Source: Misgurnus anguillicaudatus
Lineage: Eukaryota; Chordata; Actinopteri; Cypriniformes; Cobitidae
Assembly (NCBI RefSeq): GCF_027580225.2
Contig: NC_073356.2
Span: 10,183,001-10,247,000, forward strand
Reading direction: 5' to 3'
Length of the DNA: 64,000 nucleotides
Under the pieces are notes generated by a model. It was not told where the DNA came from and did no database searches. It worked only from the letters and a program-made list of their open reading frames with translations. The position numbers and the translations under genes were made by a program. Shown in pieces: positions 11,598 to 23,296 of this stretch. Position 1 is the stretch's first letter; each line of letters opens with the position of its first letter.

Positions 11598-12329
11598 TAC
11601 CCTCTGGAGCTTTTGTGCACTTGTGTGTGTGGTTATTTAAAAGTGTGTGTTTTGTGAACGTAAAAAATGCTGTGAGTTGTTTTGTAAGTTTGTGGGTTTG
11701 CGAGAGTCTCTTTATATATATGTGGAATTTGGGGGTGTGTATGCGTATTACTCATAAAGAGTGTATCCAGAGATTTCGATGCTGGTCAGATTACAGCACA
11801 GATGTGTTCATAAGAAGCGATCTGTCACAAAGTTACAAGGAATAAAGAGACGGAATTCATTGCCTAAATCTGGTGTGGGCTGTATGTACTGGACTTACTT
11901 CTGCATATTTTCACAGAGGAACTTTTCACTGCCTGCTTTTGCGTAAGGTAGCTTGTTTTTAACCTACGCACTCTTCTAGTTTTGCTTTGTCTACCATTCC
12001 TACAGTTTTCACACTATGACTCACTATGATTTAAAGGTTTAGCAAGAATTAATTTTTGTTAGAGAATGAGGATGTAAACGCAACATTAGCGAATGAATGC
12101 TGGCGTTAAAACATGCATGTATGTACCTGATACAAAACACATGTGTGGCATCTCTGGACAGAGTAACTTTATTTTTTTAAATGTCTCTGTTTCTATAGGG
12201 AATTATTATTATTATTATATCATAAACCACTATTATTATTACTATCATCATCATCATTATTAAGAGTGTTTCTTAACTATTTTTTTGACAGTGTAGGTGT
12301 AGTTAATACTTACAGGTTTGGGTTTGGAG

Positions 12330-13411
12330 GACAAGTTCGGTATTTTAAACTTAAAGTCCTGTTTTTAGATTGTTTATGATGAAATAGAATGTTTTTTACT
12401 GAAATTTGGACATATGCTGCTGGCCCAAGAATGCTGCTGGCCCGGGAACATTGTTTGTATTCTTGCAATTGGCAAAGGCGGATTATCGCCACCCACTGGG
12501 CTGGAGTGTCTATTATTCAAGCTCTCAGCGGAAGAATGTACGGGTGTGAGGCGTTTGGAAAAATGGGTCCACAAGATTACAACGAATGCTAAAACACCTG
12601 TTAGAAAGCATCGTATGCAGCGATTTTTGTGTTAGCATATCAGTGAACACTCCTGACCACTCGGTGAGTTTCACGTCTTTGTAAACGAAAGTTAAAGCAT
12701 TTTAGGAAGGATTGTTCCAGAGCACCTATGCAGCCATTGTGAGGGTGGGGGGTGATACTAGCCTGGTCCAACAATACTGTCGTACATTCATTTCATTTGT
12801 ACAGAGAGTCTGGCCACGCTACATTGAAAAGCGTTACTTCAGTTAAGGAGTGTCCTCTGTTGAAGTTTAAAAATATTGTATCTGCCCAGAGTCACTCAGG
12901 ATCTGCCATTGGCGATCGCTAACGTGTGGTCGTGACGTATATCATGCACCGAAACCGGCCGGAAACAACAAGTCAGAATAATCAGACAAACAAAACTTAG
13001 CAAACCTGGTTCTTGCTCCGGCTTGAACTTCTGTATATTCGGCAGTTTTGCAACAACGGACCGAATAGATTTTCTCACGTCTTTCTCCGCTGCTATTACT
13101 GAACTACAACTCAAACTGATGCACGAGCTCAACGTCATCATTCTTAGCCACCCCCATCTGTTCGCTGATTGGTCCTGCAGATTTTTGCAGGAGAAAACGA
13201 AACTCTACAGAGCAGTCCCAGACGTAGTACTGAAGCGAAATGAAAATTAAGCGGAAGCACATAGGAGGGCGGAGCCAGGCTAGGGTGATACCACAGAAAC
13301 CGAAAATTCTCAGGCCAGCCTCATATGTCCAAATATTAGTCAAAACAGTTCTATTTCATCATAAACAATCTCAAAACAGGGCTTTAAGTGTAAAACACAG
13401 AACTTGTACTT
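12330..13411. mobile_element. Long-TIR DNA element just upstream of exon A
   Basis: Arms of about 95 bases: 12331-12424 (...GATTGTTTATGATGAAATAG...TTTGGACATATG) and the inverted copy at 13318-13410. Internal region of about 0.9 kb with no recognisable transposase; frames inside are short. It ends about 120 bases before the exon A acceptor. Confidence 0.75.
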
Positions 13412-13532
13412 TAACAGAACATTTTGTCTGACAACGTTGTTCCAAAAAAAGTTAAAATTTAAAATGTTTTACTTGACAAAGTAAATTTTTTATATCAAAT
13501 GTTTCTTCTTCTCTCTTTTGATGTCAATGCAG

Positions 13533-13590
13533 GTGTTTCAGTAGGATACAGGTGCAGTTTGGTTGGAGATTACAGCTTGTAGACCTAAGG
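13533..13590 (+). other. 5' UTR part of nhsl3 exon A
   Basis: The sequence before 13533 is a classic acceptor: a long pyrimidine-rich tract (tttcttcttctctctttt) and then CAG. The 58 bases between it and the ATG at 13591 have no ATG. This argues that exon A is not the transcript start and that a non-coding exon lies upstream, perhaps in the 11.3-12 kb GA-rich region. Confidence 0.6.
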
Positions 13591-13828
13591 ATGTCAAGGA
13601 GAAGCTCTGCAGGGGATCTGGTGCCCAAAGACATTACCGAGATCCTCGCTCTGCAAGCCAGTTTGAAGAAACGAGGCTCATCGCTGGGCCGGGCGTTCAG
13701 CTGGTTCAAAGGCAGCAAACGCAAGAGGAGTCTTAGCAATGGGCAAAGCAGGACAGGAGGTCCATGTGGACGAAACGGAGAAAGCACTGCAACCAATCAG
13801 ATTCATCCCAGTGGTGAGCCATGTAAAG
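13591..13828 (+). CDS. nhsl3: nhsl3 (KIAA1522-like) alternative first coding exon A
   Basis: First coding exon of one isoform of the NHS-family gene whose common exons lie at 60-64 kb. The ATG at 13591 has A at -3 and opens 79 codons plus one base, starting MSRRSSAGDLVPKDITEIL and continuing with a basic, serine-rich stretch (SLGRAFSWFKGSKRKRSLS). It ends AAAG before the donor gtaagc at 13829, in phase 1. This matches the 2-base start of the exon at 60370. A pyrimidine-rich tract and CAG at 13532 suggest the exon begins at 13533, so a non-coding exon probably lies upstream. An in-frame GTG at 13552 is not a likely start. I recall similar N-termini in NHS-family isoforms, but that is memory and not a search. 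No membrane segment is seen; the RK clusters could bind acidic lipid or act in nuclear import (inference). The product is expected to act at the actin cortex, as in the family. Confidence 0.83.
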
Positions 13829-14315
13829 GTAAGCACAAACTTTATAACATTTGCTGACAAACTTGATTTGATCAAGTATTAACAGGTTTGTTTTTGAAGA
13901 TATGGATTAGTTGATGCCAGTCAAGAAAGAGCTGATGATTTCCAAAACATAGAAGAAAAGGTCTCACTGATAGCAACTTGGTCTTAGTTACGATCTCTGG
14001 TGCCAGTTTGTCTGGTGCCAAGGTTTATTTTTATTATTTGAATAGGTTTTCATCATTTACTAGCAAGATTATGTTATAATCATGAGGACATCTTTGCGAT
14101 GGCTGATCATCAGTGTATTGTTGTGTTTTGGTTGCTGTCCTGTTTTTGTATTTTTGGCCTTGACTTTTCCCCTGAAATGATAAAATACTGGTAATGTGCT
14201 ATGATATGAAGTTTCTGAGAGCAGCTCTTTCTGAAAACAGGTTTTTATTTAGATTCCTTTTGAGCTTTCAAGCTACATTTACTCAGTACTCTATAAGATA
14301 TATGTCTTTGTCAAC

Positions 14316-14795
14316 CTGATGTCACGAATTTCTGTGTCATTGTCACGGATCTCCGCATTTTTCCATGTCCGTACCACAGACTTTCTTTTCCGTGTCAGTT
14401 TCACGTATTGGTTACTTAATTGTTTTTTCTATTTTTTTACTATTGTCGCTTGGGTTTGGGGTTAGAACGACTTTCTGTTACATAAAATGACATCCTAACC
14501 CAAACCCAACTGTAACCCCAACGTCAGGTGACAATTGTTTAAAAATGAGGAAAAAATAGTATAAATCAATAATTAAAGTGACATCCTAACCCAAACCCCA
14601 AATCTAACCCCAAACCCAAGTGACAATGGTTTAAAAAAATAGGAAAAACAATTGAGTAACCAATACATGAAATTTACAAGGAAAATAAAGTCCATGGTAC
14701 GGACACGAAAAATGCGTCATTTTCACAGAGATCCATGAAAATGATACGGATAAACAAACAAAATATTCTGTGACTATACCACAGAAATTTGTGAG
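14316..14795. mobile_element. Foldback MITE in intron
   Basis: Imperfect inverted halves: ...ATTTCTGTGTCATTG and TTGTCGCTTGGGTTTGGGG on the left are matched inverted on the right (AACCCCAAACCCAAGTGACAA near 14605). Internal ACCCAAACCC motifs resemble telomere repeats only superficially. No coding. Confidence 0.6.
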
Positions 14796-14799
14796 GCCA

Positions 14800-15060
14800 T
14801 GGTGGTCTTGTACGATATTTAAAAGATTAAATTGGCATCTGCCAAAACTGATACAGATGGTTCTGCCTTTTACACATTGTTTCAAATTTTGTTGTGAAAT
14901 CTAGCAATGGAGAGCTTACAAATGGCAGTTTTGTTGTCATTGTCATGAAATTTTGTTTTTGACACGTTTTTCATACTTTGATTGCCTAGATAATAAATCA
15001 GCTCTGACTATTGGCTGTTTTCAAACAATCGGCTGAAATTTGATAGTGCCAAACCAATTA
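14800..15060. repeat. Dispersed repeat, copy 1
   Basis: Shares ordered blocks with 16585-16900 (ATCTGCCAAAACTGATA, TTGTTTCAAATT, GATTGCC.AG, TTTTCAAACAA, CTGA.ACCAATTATAG). Together they form a diverged repeat pair flanking the hAT element; no clear termini. Confidence 0.5.
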
Positions 15061-15203
15061 TAGGCTGGTAAATCTTACTCAGTACAACAACCATAAACTC
15101 TCTATCTTAACAACTAACCAAAATATAACAGCAACCTCTTAGTAATACTAAAAGCCTTTTTACTACCTTAATTTGTTTGAATGCATGGACTATATTTTTT
15201 ATT

Positions 15204-16573
15204 CAGGGGCGGAGTGGGACCAAAAAAACGACCGGCCCTCCGTGGTAAAAAAAATTACTAGGGTAATACAAATCGTAATCAATCTGCAAAAAAAAAAAAA
15301 AAAACATTTTAATAATAATAATAATAATAATAAAATCATAAAATCATGGCTAATTTTCCTAAATGAGTAACTATACAAAATGATACCTGTTTAAAGGACA
15401 GGGATGTGCACCTGTCAATCAGCTATTACATAACAGAGCGAGGCCAGAGACGAACATTCTCATAAACAGGAAATAATATATGGAATAATTTGTGCATCTT
15501 TGAATAACTGTAAGAATATTTCCTTTAAATATAATTTTTGTCATATAAAGTTTTAAGAGATAATAATGTTTTTTCTACTTTTATTGCTTATTTAGACTTA
15601 TTAGTGCAGTTAACAGCGTTTGGCGCATTTACCTCAGAGTTTACTTCAGTAATATTGCTGTTTTTCCGGTAATAATAATACAATTTACATGTCAATCATG
15701 CTTCTTTGTCTGTTTATTAATTTCATTATGTTAAGTTATGTATGGATATTTATTGCCATATGAGACGTTCATTGCCTATCCCACCAAGCACAAGACATCA
15801 TTTAGACGTTGTTTTTTTAGGGGCTAAATGAAGGCCATGACTTTATTCAGCCCAAAAAACAATGTCCAAATGATGTCTCGTTCAATACTCTCGTCTAATA
15901 TTCAAATCATATGCGGAATACTGTGTGCATCTTTGAATAACTGTAAAAATATAGTTCCTTTAAAAAGAATTTTTGTCAAAGTTTTGAGAAATAATAATGT
16001 TGTGAGGATATTTATTGCCATATTGCCATTGAATAATCTCGTCTATAATATGGAAATCACGTAATGTGGTAGGCTATCCTGCAAAGCTACCCTGCTAATT
16101 TGTATTTATGATATATGTGGAGATAAATAAACCTTTGCAAATCTGCTGATTTGATCCATTCATGTCCTGACCACCAGGCTAGAGATTTTAAACATCCTTA
16201 ATCCAGACTTACTAGTCTATCAAATAGTCTATCTGCTTGAAGGATCCGACCGCCTACGTAGCCTACTGCAATAAATAGGCGTTTGGCAGCTTTTTACATC
16301 AAAGGCCGACAGACTATGCCATTTGGGGAGGGGCCGCTCACTGATCCCCCTATACTTTTGAAAATCCTAGACATGGTTGGACCTGCCGAACACTTTGTTC
16401 AGCAGAGTGGCTGCACAGTTTGACCAGCGGGAAGCGGCCGCACATCAGGCCCCCATATGGGGTTGCTATATAACTCAAAATGTATAACTTTATCAGACCG
16501 GCCCTCGCGGCCTCAAAACACTACCGGCCCACCGGGAAAAGTTCAGACTCTCCCGATTGTCACTCTGCCCCTG
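15204..16573. mobile_element. hAT-type non-autonomous transposon
   Basis: Termini CAGGGGCGGAGTG and (C)ACTCTGCCCCTG are inverted, with GGCCGG-rich subterminal repeats at both ends. A perfect 8-bp duplication TTTTTATT flanks it (15196-15203 and 16574-16581). The 1.37 kb interior has no transposase frame; (AAT)n lies at 15311-15333. Confidence 0.88.
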
Positions 16574-16584
16574 TTTTTATTAGT

Positions 16585-16900
16585 GGTGCATAGATATGTT
16601 TTTGCTGATACTGATATTCAATTACTTAGCATGACATCTGCCAAAACCGATATAACGATAGTTTTTACTCATTGTTTCAAATTATAATGTCGGAAAATCC
16701 TAGAAGTGCAGAGCATACAAACTGCAATTCTGATGTCACTGTGACCCAATACAAAATAATCTCACAGTATGAGTTCTGATGCATTTTCCCACCCCTTTTG
16801 ATTGCCAAGCTATAATTTGTTTTCAAACAAGGGGCTGATGTGATATAGTGGGAAAAAATGCTTTTATCTGCTGATACCAATTATAGTATTCATCCTTGGT
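16585..16900. repeat. Dispersed repeat, copy 2
   Basis: Diverged partner of 14800-15060, same orientation, starting tggtgcatagatat. Non-coding. Confidence 0.5.
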
Positions 16901-19900
16901 TTTTCTTAAGGAAATGCAAAGGCCTTTTTTTAGACGGTTTCTGAGGTCTTTTCTGGACATTTACTCTAAAACCTGCTAGGCCACTTTACTGTGGATGTCA
17001 AACCAGAAAAGCAGAAGAGTGCTCAGATTTGGATTTTTTTCTCTTCCTGCCCCCACAAGTCTCACACTTACTCTATAACTCAGAAATAGCATGTAGATTT
17101 TAAGATGCCAAAGTCTGTGAGTTACCAGACATTAGAGACTTTAGCTGGACATCAAAATAATATATTATTCAAATAAGTCTCATATTGTCGCTTTGGACTT
17201 GTTGATTTATAGCATTTTCTAGTCATGTAATGCTGAAACTTGTGCCGGGGATAGAGATGCTGCCAAAGTGTTGAAAGGTCTGCGAGACTAGACATTTTAT
17301 TGAAACAGAAAGATGACTGAGGGGGGATTTTTCTTAAAAGTTATTTTGTTAAAATAACTTCCCTTTCCCTCTCTCTTTCTCATTTTCTCTCTGCCCCTGT
17401 ATCTATTTAATCTTTGTTTCACAATCTCTACAAACAAAACGTCTAGATAGTGAGGCACACAAACAGCACTTCATGTGTACTTTATACCTTTGCGGTAAAT
17501 TGATACAGTAAATGGTTGTCTGTGGCAGGGTTAAGGTGTCATGGTTGGTCAGAAGAGTCTATGATAAGCCTCAGGTCCTTCCTTTAGTGTTTTTCACCTA
17601 ATTTGTTGTCTGCCAAGTAGAAATTTTAAATCAGATGGGTTAGATCTAGGATCAGATTCGCATGAGGTAATATTTAGGGTAAGGGCTTGTTCAATCTTAA
17701 CAGGTCTAAATAATACAGTTGCTTGCCTTGATTTCCTTGTTTGGTGGCAGATTATTCATTGTATACACTCAGAAAAAAGTTACAAGAAGGTACAAAAGTC
17801 GTCACTGGTACACTTTTGTACCTAAAAAGGTGCATACTGTTACCTCAAATTTATACCTAAATGTGAGTGTACAAAGTTTATTTCTCTTTGTAGATTGTAT
17901 TTTTATGTTTATGAGTTTCTATTTGAGAGCGATACACTGCTTTTGGGCTCATCGCATGAAGTGTGAGTCAATTAGACTGTCCTGATTCAGGACATTTCTG
18001 GAGGCCCAACTGTGCTGAGCTAAACCCTTGCGTCACTCCTGTTTAACCGAGGGCCTCAGTTTGAACAAAGTCAAAAACTTTCAAAACCATGTTCTTTATC
18101 AGGGGTTTGTTGTGTTTTCAGCAAAGTATCCAGACAGTATTAAAGCAAAACACATTTACTCCATAATAACCTATACAAAAGATGATGATTTTTTTTATCT
18201 TTTAAGGGAATTAACAATATATATTTCCAATTAACTTTATTTTTCTTATTTTTCTCATATTTTTTATTATGTTTTTGCTTAAGAAAAATGTCTCCAATTA
18301 AATAAAAATTTGAAATCCAAACTAATAGTTTAGATTTTAGTGCTTTTTTATCAGTGTGCAGTGTTTCCCACACATTGACTTTACTTGGGCAGGCCGTCCA
18401 GGTATATTAACAAGCGCCCAAGTATATCTGGCATAAAATTTTGTCTTTTTTGTTCTTCCGTGATGATAACACTCTTTAATAATGGCATTTTGTGTGCGAC
18501 CTGATGAGTTCGGTGTGCATTCACGTGCTCTCTGTGAATTGGGTGCGACGCGAACAAGCTCGTGTCCCATTGTATCCTTCATGTTTCTGAACTTGAGCAG
18601 AGTTTTACCATTAGAGGACTTCACGGAGCACCTGCGGCCCGTATGGTTCCTGTTTATATTTGAAATGGTCAGTTGGGTCCGGGTCAGTCATAGTTAAATT
18701 ACTTCGGGTCCCAAGTCTGATTAATATTGTGTGTAAAACCCGAGTCGATCGGAGAATGGCCGTAAGCGCTACCGCGCTAAAGCTCCTGTGCAGTTTAAGC
18801 GTGCCTCCGTTTTCAATGGCGAGAACAACTGGCGACCACGCGCTGGATTTTCTTTCTCCCATTTTTTTATACTATTATTATTAATAAACCATATATTTTC
18901 TAAAATCTAAAAAGTTTTTCTCATTTCTTGTTTTTCTCATATTTTTAAATTATGTTTTTGCTTAAGAAAAATGTCTCCAAAGAAATAAAATTTTTTCGAA
19001 AACCAAACAAATTGTTTAGATTTTAGTGCTTTTTTGTCATAATGTGTTTTTCCTGAGAATCGACTCCACAACAACATATCGTTTAAAGTTGTTTTAAGAA
19101 TGCTTAGTTGTCTTTACCGGAAACAGGAAAAAATTCACACTACAAAATGATGTATCTCAGATGTACTGGAAATGACAAATGAAGAAGTGGGCTGATCATT
19201 CTTGTAATGGCTAGACATCTGTTACCCATGATCTCAAATGCCAATACAGAGTCATGACTTGTGGTTCAATGAAACATGAACCGTTCATAATAGCTCAGAA
19301 ATAAAGAACATGTGAATGTTTAATGGCATTCGGGGACATTGATATACATCCCCAGAAAGAACAGAAACAAAAGGGAGCAATTAAATTTTCCGAACACTTG
19401 TCAACTCAGACAACTTTAAAGTCACACATCTGTTGTTTCTGTAGCTGCTAACTTGTAACCAGTCAAGCAGAGTGCTAAAAATTACAAGCTCAAGGGTTTG
19501 ATTCAAAGAAAACATATGAAATGTAAAGGAATGTTAATGCACGGTAAGTTGCATCTGGCAAATGCATAAATGTAAATATAGATGAAAGCGCAACCTCATT
19601 GCATCTATACAGCATCAGGTTTTTATGAAAACTAACTTTTACATGTGCATCCTTCCTGCAAGGTCCAATAGGTCATCTCATGTGTCACTGTGTGTGTGGT
19701 AACTCACAGTAATGGATACACCTGTTGATCATCTAAACCATGCCCTCTCTTACCTTTTGCATTTACATGCATAAGAAAGCATAAAGACTTATTTTTAATT
19801 GCACAAATCTGTGAGGAAGGCTGTTGCACACATCTCTTATAATGGAAACTAAATGGTCAAAATATGATCCCTAGCTACCACTGTATTAGTACTCTTTCAT

Positions 19901-20909
19901 AAAGTACCTAAAGAGGTCATATTTCTTTAGAGGTATATATTGGTATCAAAAAGTGCATAATGGTACCAAATGTATCTGTACCCAAATAGTAGCCTACCCG
20001 CAGTTTCTGCCTGGGAACATTTATTGACCATTTTTTTCTGATAGTGTATAATAAGATTTCACATAATTTCACAGCTCCCACTTGTGTAAAAGTTCTAAGC
20101 TCGGCTGTGTTATGTAGGCTAACTGTGAAAAACAAGGACGATATCAGTGTGACTGGACAAAAAAAAGATTTTTAAACTCATGAGAGTTAACACAAAATTG
20201 AGGAGTGCGTTTCTGAAAGAAAGCTGCCAAGGTCATGAAGTTTTCTGGCCTCAGTCTGGGTCATGATGGTTACACCCGACCGTCTGACAACAACTCAAAC
20301 ATACACACAATCTCGACATGGGGTGCTGATGACACACCCGAACTTCATTGCTATAATCCCAAACAACAGTGTGGGGAAATTTCCTGTTGCCATGGTAACC
20401 TCACAATATTCATATCTGATTGTTTACTTCTATTAATAAAATAGTGGATGGAAAGATTCCAGTCGCTTTCATTCCATACACAACATGCCGTTCGAAAAGC
20501 ACTGCGTCCCCAGAGTGAGATTTTATTGCTCTTTTTTGGTTTGAAAAACAGAAATAGAAAGAAAAATAAATAAATATGCAGTACAAGAATAGAGCTTTAA
20601 ACTCAAAGTAGCTCAAAGTATTTGGATAAATTTGATGGGAACTCGTATAGTAATCTCTAGATTTTGGACTTTAGTATTTTGGCAGATCTGAGAATATCTA
20701 GAGGAAGTACATGACGTAAGCTTAGAGATATTCATTCATTTTGCAAAATCAATGCATATTTCAACGTTAATTTGCTGTTGACACAAAAACCTTAATTCCC
20801 CCATGTTGAAAGTGAGACAATGCCGTGATATCAATGTTGATTCAATTTGCCAAATCGAAAGGTAATTTAACGTTGATTAAACCTTGTCCTTGACGTTGAT
20901 TCATAAGGC
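16901..20909. other. Gene-free intron stretch
   Basis: No gene seen. Contains a partial MITE at about 17765-17875 (gggtac/gtacc motifs between ACACTCAGAAAAAAG and TGAGTGT), a possible hAT end at 18360 (cagtgtttcccacacat) and the direct repeat pair listed next. A TTCAACGTT/AACGTTGAT-type repeat occupies about 20760-20900. Confidence 0.45.
18245..19040. repeat. Direct repeat pair of about 110 bp, about 680 bp apart
   Basis: 18245-18355 and 18925-19037 share TATTATGTTTTTGCTTAAGA, AAAATGTCTCCAA and TTTAGATTTTAGTGCTTTTT in the same order. They flank a segment of different, GC-richer composition (18360-18860). Too long for a target-site duplication; a local segmental duplication or two repeat copies. 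Confidence 0.7.
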
Positions 20910-21210
20910 AATTAATGCGTTTACATGCACAGTCTTACACTGATTATACTTAATAAACTGATAACGTGTGGGGTCATGTAAACGCGTAAAACAGTTTTCT
21001 GTAATCGGGGAAAGCCCATAAATGGCGTAAGCAAAAACCGATTGGCACAGGTAGTTTTTTGCTCAGTACCCCGATTTCACGTGGCATGTAAACACCTTAA
21101 CCAGCTTTCTCACGGTTTTGTCCATGTGTGCATGTCTCCGTGTGTGAAAGATAAACGTCAGACGCAGAAGCGCAAAGTAACGCATAAAAGTCTCCGCTTG
21201 ACTAAAGCAG

Positions 21211-21495
21211 TGTCACGACACGGAAGGGTTGTAAGGACAGGACGCAAACGCAAGGTTCAAAATAAATAACATTTAATAATAAAAACACGAGGGCAGACAT
21301 GGTGAAGGCAGGAACACAGGAACATTCAGGGTATCAATGACAATGATCCAGCAGTGAGCAAACAGAAGACAGAGGTATATATACACACACAGACTAAATG
21401 ACAAACAGGTGTGATGAGGCAGGTAATTAATCAATGAATGTCCAGGTGATAACAATTGGAACAGAGACAAGACATGACACGGATTAACCGTGACA
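21211..21495 (-). repeat. 3' LTR of the mini LTR element
   Basis: 285 bases, TATA-like tatatata on the minus strand near 21376-21383, about 32 bases before CTGGATCATT. Differs from the other LTR by a 14-bp indel near 21326 and a few substitutions. Confidence 0.9.
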
Positions 21496-22053
21496 TTACC
21501 CTCCCCTCTACGAGTGGCTACCAGACACTCACATAAAACAACAAAAACAAAGTCTGGTAGCGAGAGTCCAAGGGAGGGGTGGAGGGCTTGGGGACCCTGG
21601 CGAAGCTGGCAGCCGCCGGGATGAGACCAACAGGACGCTTGGCCGGACTGCGCCAGGAGAACCGGAGCGATCGCTCCGAGAACCGAGGCAGACGAATTAC
21701 CCCCCTCCTGGGAATCGTCGACGATCAGATGCCCCCGGAAATCATCTCCCATCCCCTCGCGGAAACGGAGACCCTCGGTAGCCACCCCGGGGAAATGATC
21801 AGGCGTGGTCCGTTCCGGATCCCCCTGCGAGCAGGATGGTGGTCCTCCGAGGGACCGTCGACGACGACTCAACCGTTGGGGGACCGCCTGGGCCGATCCT
21901 ACTCCCGCAGGAGCGAGCGATCGCTCACGGTGGTCCCCAAGAGACATCGGGGCTGATGGGGAATGAACCCCGATGTCACTACTCCCCCCCGACGAAACTC
22001 CCGGGGGAGCCGCCCTCCGTGAACCCGCTGCGTCCAGTTGGGCTGGATCATTC

Positions 22054-22352
22054 TGTCACGACACGGAAGGGTTGTAAGAACAGGACGCAAACGCAAGGTT
22101 CAAAATAAATAACATTTAATAATAAAAACACGAGGGCAGACATGGTGAAGGCAGGAACACAGGAACATTAACACAGGAACAGACAGGGTATCAATGACAA
22201 TGATCCAACAGTGAGCAAACAGAAGACAGAGGTATATATACACACACAGACTAAATGACAAACAGGTGTGATGAGGCAGGTAATTAATCAATGAATGTCC
22301 AGGTGATAACAATCGGAACAGAGACAAGACATGACACGGATTAACCGTGACA
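22054..22352 (-). repeat. 5' LTR of the mini LTR element
   Basis: 299 bases, about 97-98% identical by eye to the 3' LTR apart from the 14-bp indel, which implies a fairly recent insertion. Starts TGTCACGACACGGAAGGG on the + strand. Confidence 0.9.
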
Positions 22353-22858
22353 AGCAGTTGACAGAGAAACTAAGAAAATAAAAGCTGATGTCACATTTAC
22401 AGGTTCTGCAGACACGAGAAGAGATACAACAGTATAAGACGGATATGCAATCAGCTTTTGACTGACTATTATGTACTACAGGCGGTGAGGTCACTGCCTG
22501 TGAGAAACCTGACAAATCTCCAAGTCCCATGTAAACGCAGTTGTCTGCATAGCCGGCTTACTGATTTGCATGTAAACGCATGAAAACAGTTTTCTATAAT
22601 AAGCAGATTTTTGCTAGCTATCTGCTTATTCTGTGCATGTAAACGCACTCATTGACCTCGGAGGCAGCTCTGGGAAATGCACTCGGACAGCCTTCATAGG
22701 TAGCGCAAAAATATTAACAGAGCCTTTGCGATAACTAATCCCATATTTGAAAACTGTATTACTAATTTCTCTCTAGAAATGCAATTGAAAGGTGTAGAAA
22801 GTAAAATTTGTACTTTATTTACATTAACGGCAGGGTCCATGATCTCTGAAAGCCAATA

Positions 22859-23011
22859 GGCTTGTTCGACTTCACGCGGCGCCGCAAGAATCGACACTCG
22901 GATGACGTTAAAGTACCGTGAGAGATTTGCGAAATCATACGGAGGAGTTTGCTTTTAAATCGCTCTCGCGGAACTTTGACTCTTGCAACGCCGCATGCAG
23001 TTGAACAAGCC
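22859..23011. mobile_element. Foldback MITE (GGCTTGTTCGACTTC family), copy 1
   Basis: Palindromic: GGCTTGTTCGACTTCACGC left, GCATGCAGTTGAACAAGCC right, with TA on both sides. The same family is found at 53396-53564. Confidence 0.78.
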
Positions 23012-23015
23012 TATA

Positions 23016-23296
23016 GACGGTTTCATCAGACGCACGTGCGCTGATGCGATACATGTCTGGATCCGAACTTTACTTCCGGTTTTGTTTTTTTAATGGTCTG
23101 ACTATTGCTAAACTGATCTCGTCGAAAATAACAAATGTTTTGGTTTCCAATGTAATCTATGTGTTGTTTTTTTGCTTGTTATATTAATAAACTATATTTA
23201 AAGTACTTTGTTGTTATTTATTCATAGCGGAGTTTACCAGAAGTTACGTGTGGACCATGACAGCCGCTTGCTTATGTTGTTACTGCTGAAACCGTC
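23016..23296. mobile_element. TA-flanked MITE (GACGGTTTCATCAG)
   Basis: Ends GACGGTTTCATCAG and CTGCTGAAACCGTC inverted, TA at both borders. Lies directly beside the previous foldback element. Confidence 0.7.

Larger units (their letters stand above)
21211..22352 (-). mobile_element. Miniature Ty3/Gypsy-like LTR retrotransposon (non-autonomous)
   Basis: Two LTRs (21211-21495 and 22054-22352) start TGTCACG and end CGTGACA. They enclose only 558 bases. A perfect 5-bp duplication AGCAG flanks the whole (21206-21210 and 22353-22357). A polypurine tract (minus strand, gagGGGAGGG) abuts the inner side of the 21211-21495 LTR, so the element reads on the minus strand and the 22054-22352 copy is its 5' LTR. 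No TGG-type primer site is present; the sequence beside the 5' LTR is complementary to the predicted RNA start, as in self-priming Tf1/sushi elements. The interior has a GC-rich leader-like or gag-start remnant and no pol. Confidence 0.85.
20915..22650. mobile_element. MITE hosting a mini LTR element
   Basis: Inverted termini TGCGTTTACATGCAC (left, about 20917) and GTGCATGTAAACGCA (right, about 22636-22650). Internal copies of CATGTAAACGC at both subtermini. The LTR element at 21211-22352 sits in its middle. Confidence 0.65.

Noticed and set aside
11184..11657. Overlapping ORFs on both strands in the GA-rich region
   Set aside because: Low-complexity coding (RERE/SLSL runs) from GA repeats; no family similarity.
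13552..13590. Earlier start for exon A at 13552
   Set aside because: The codon is GTG, not ATG; the ATG at 13591 has a better context and begins the family-like MSRRSS sequence.
14450..14630. Telomere-like AACCCAAACCC / GGGTTTGGGG motifs
   Set aside because: Irregular, inverted within a MITE, and not (TTAGGG)n.
21273..21947. 224-codon minus-strand ORF
   Set aside because: Runs from the interior of the mini LTR element into its LTR; at most a gag-start or leader remnant, not an independent gene.
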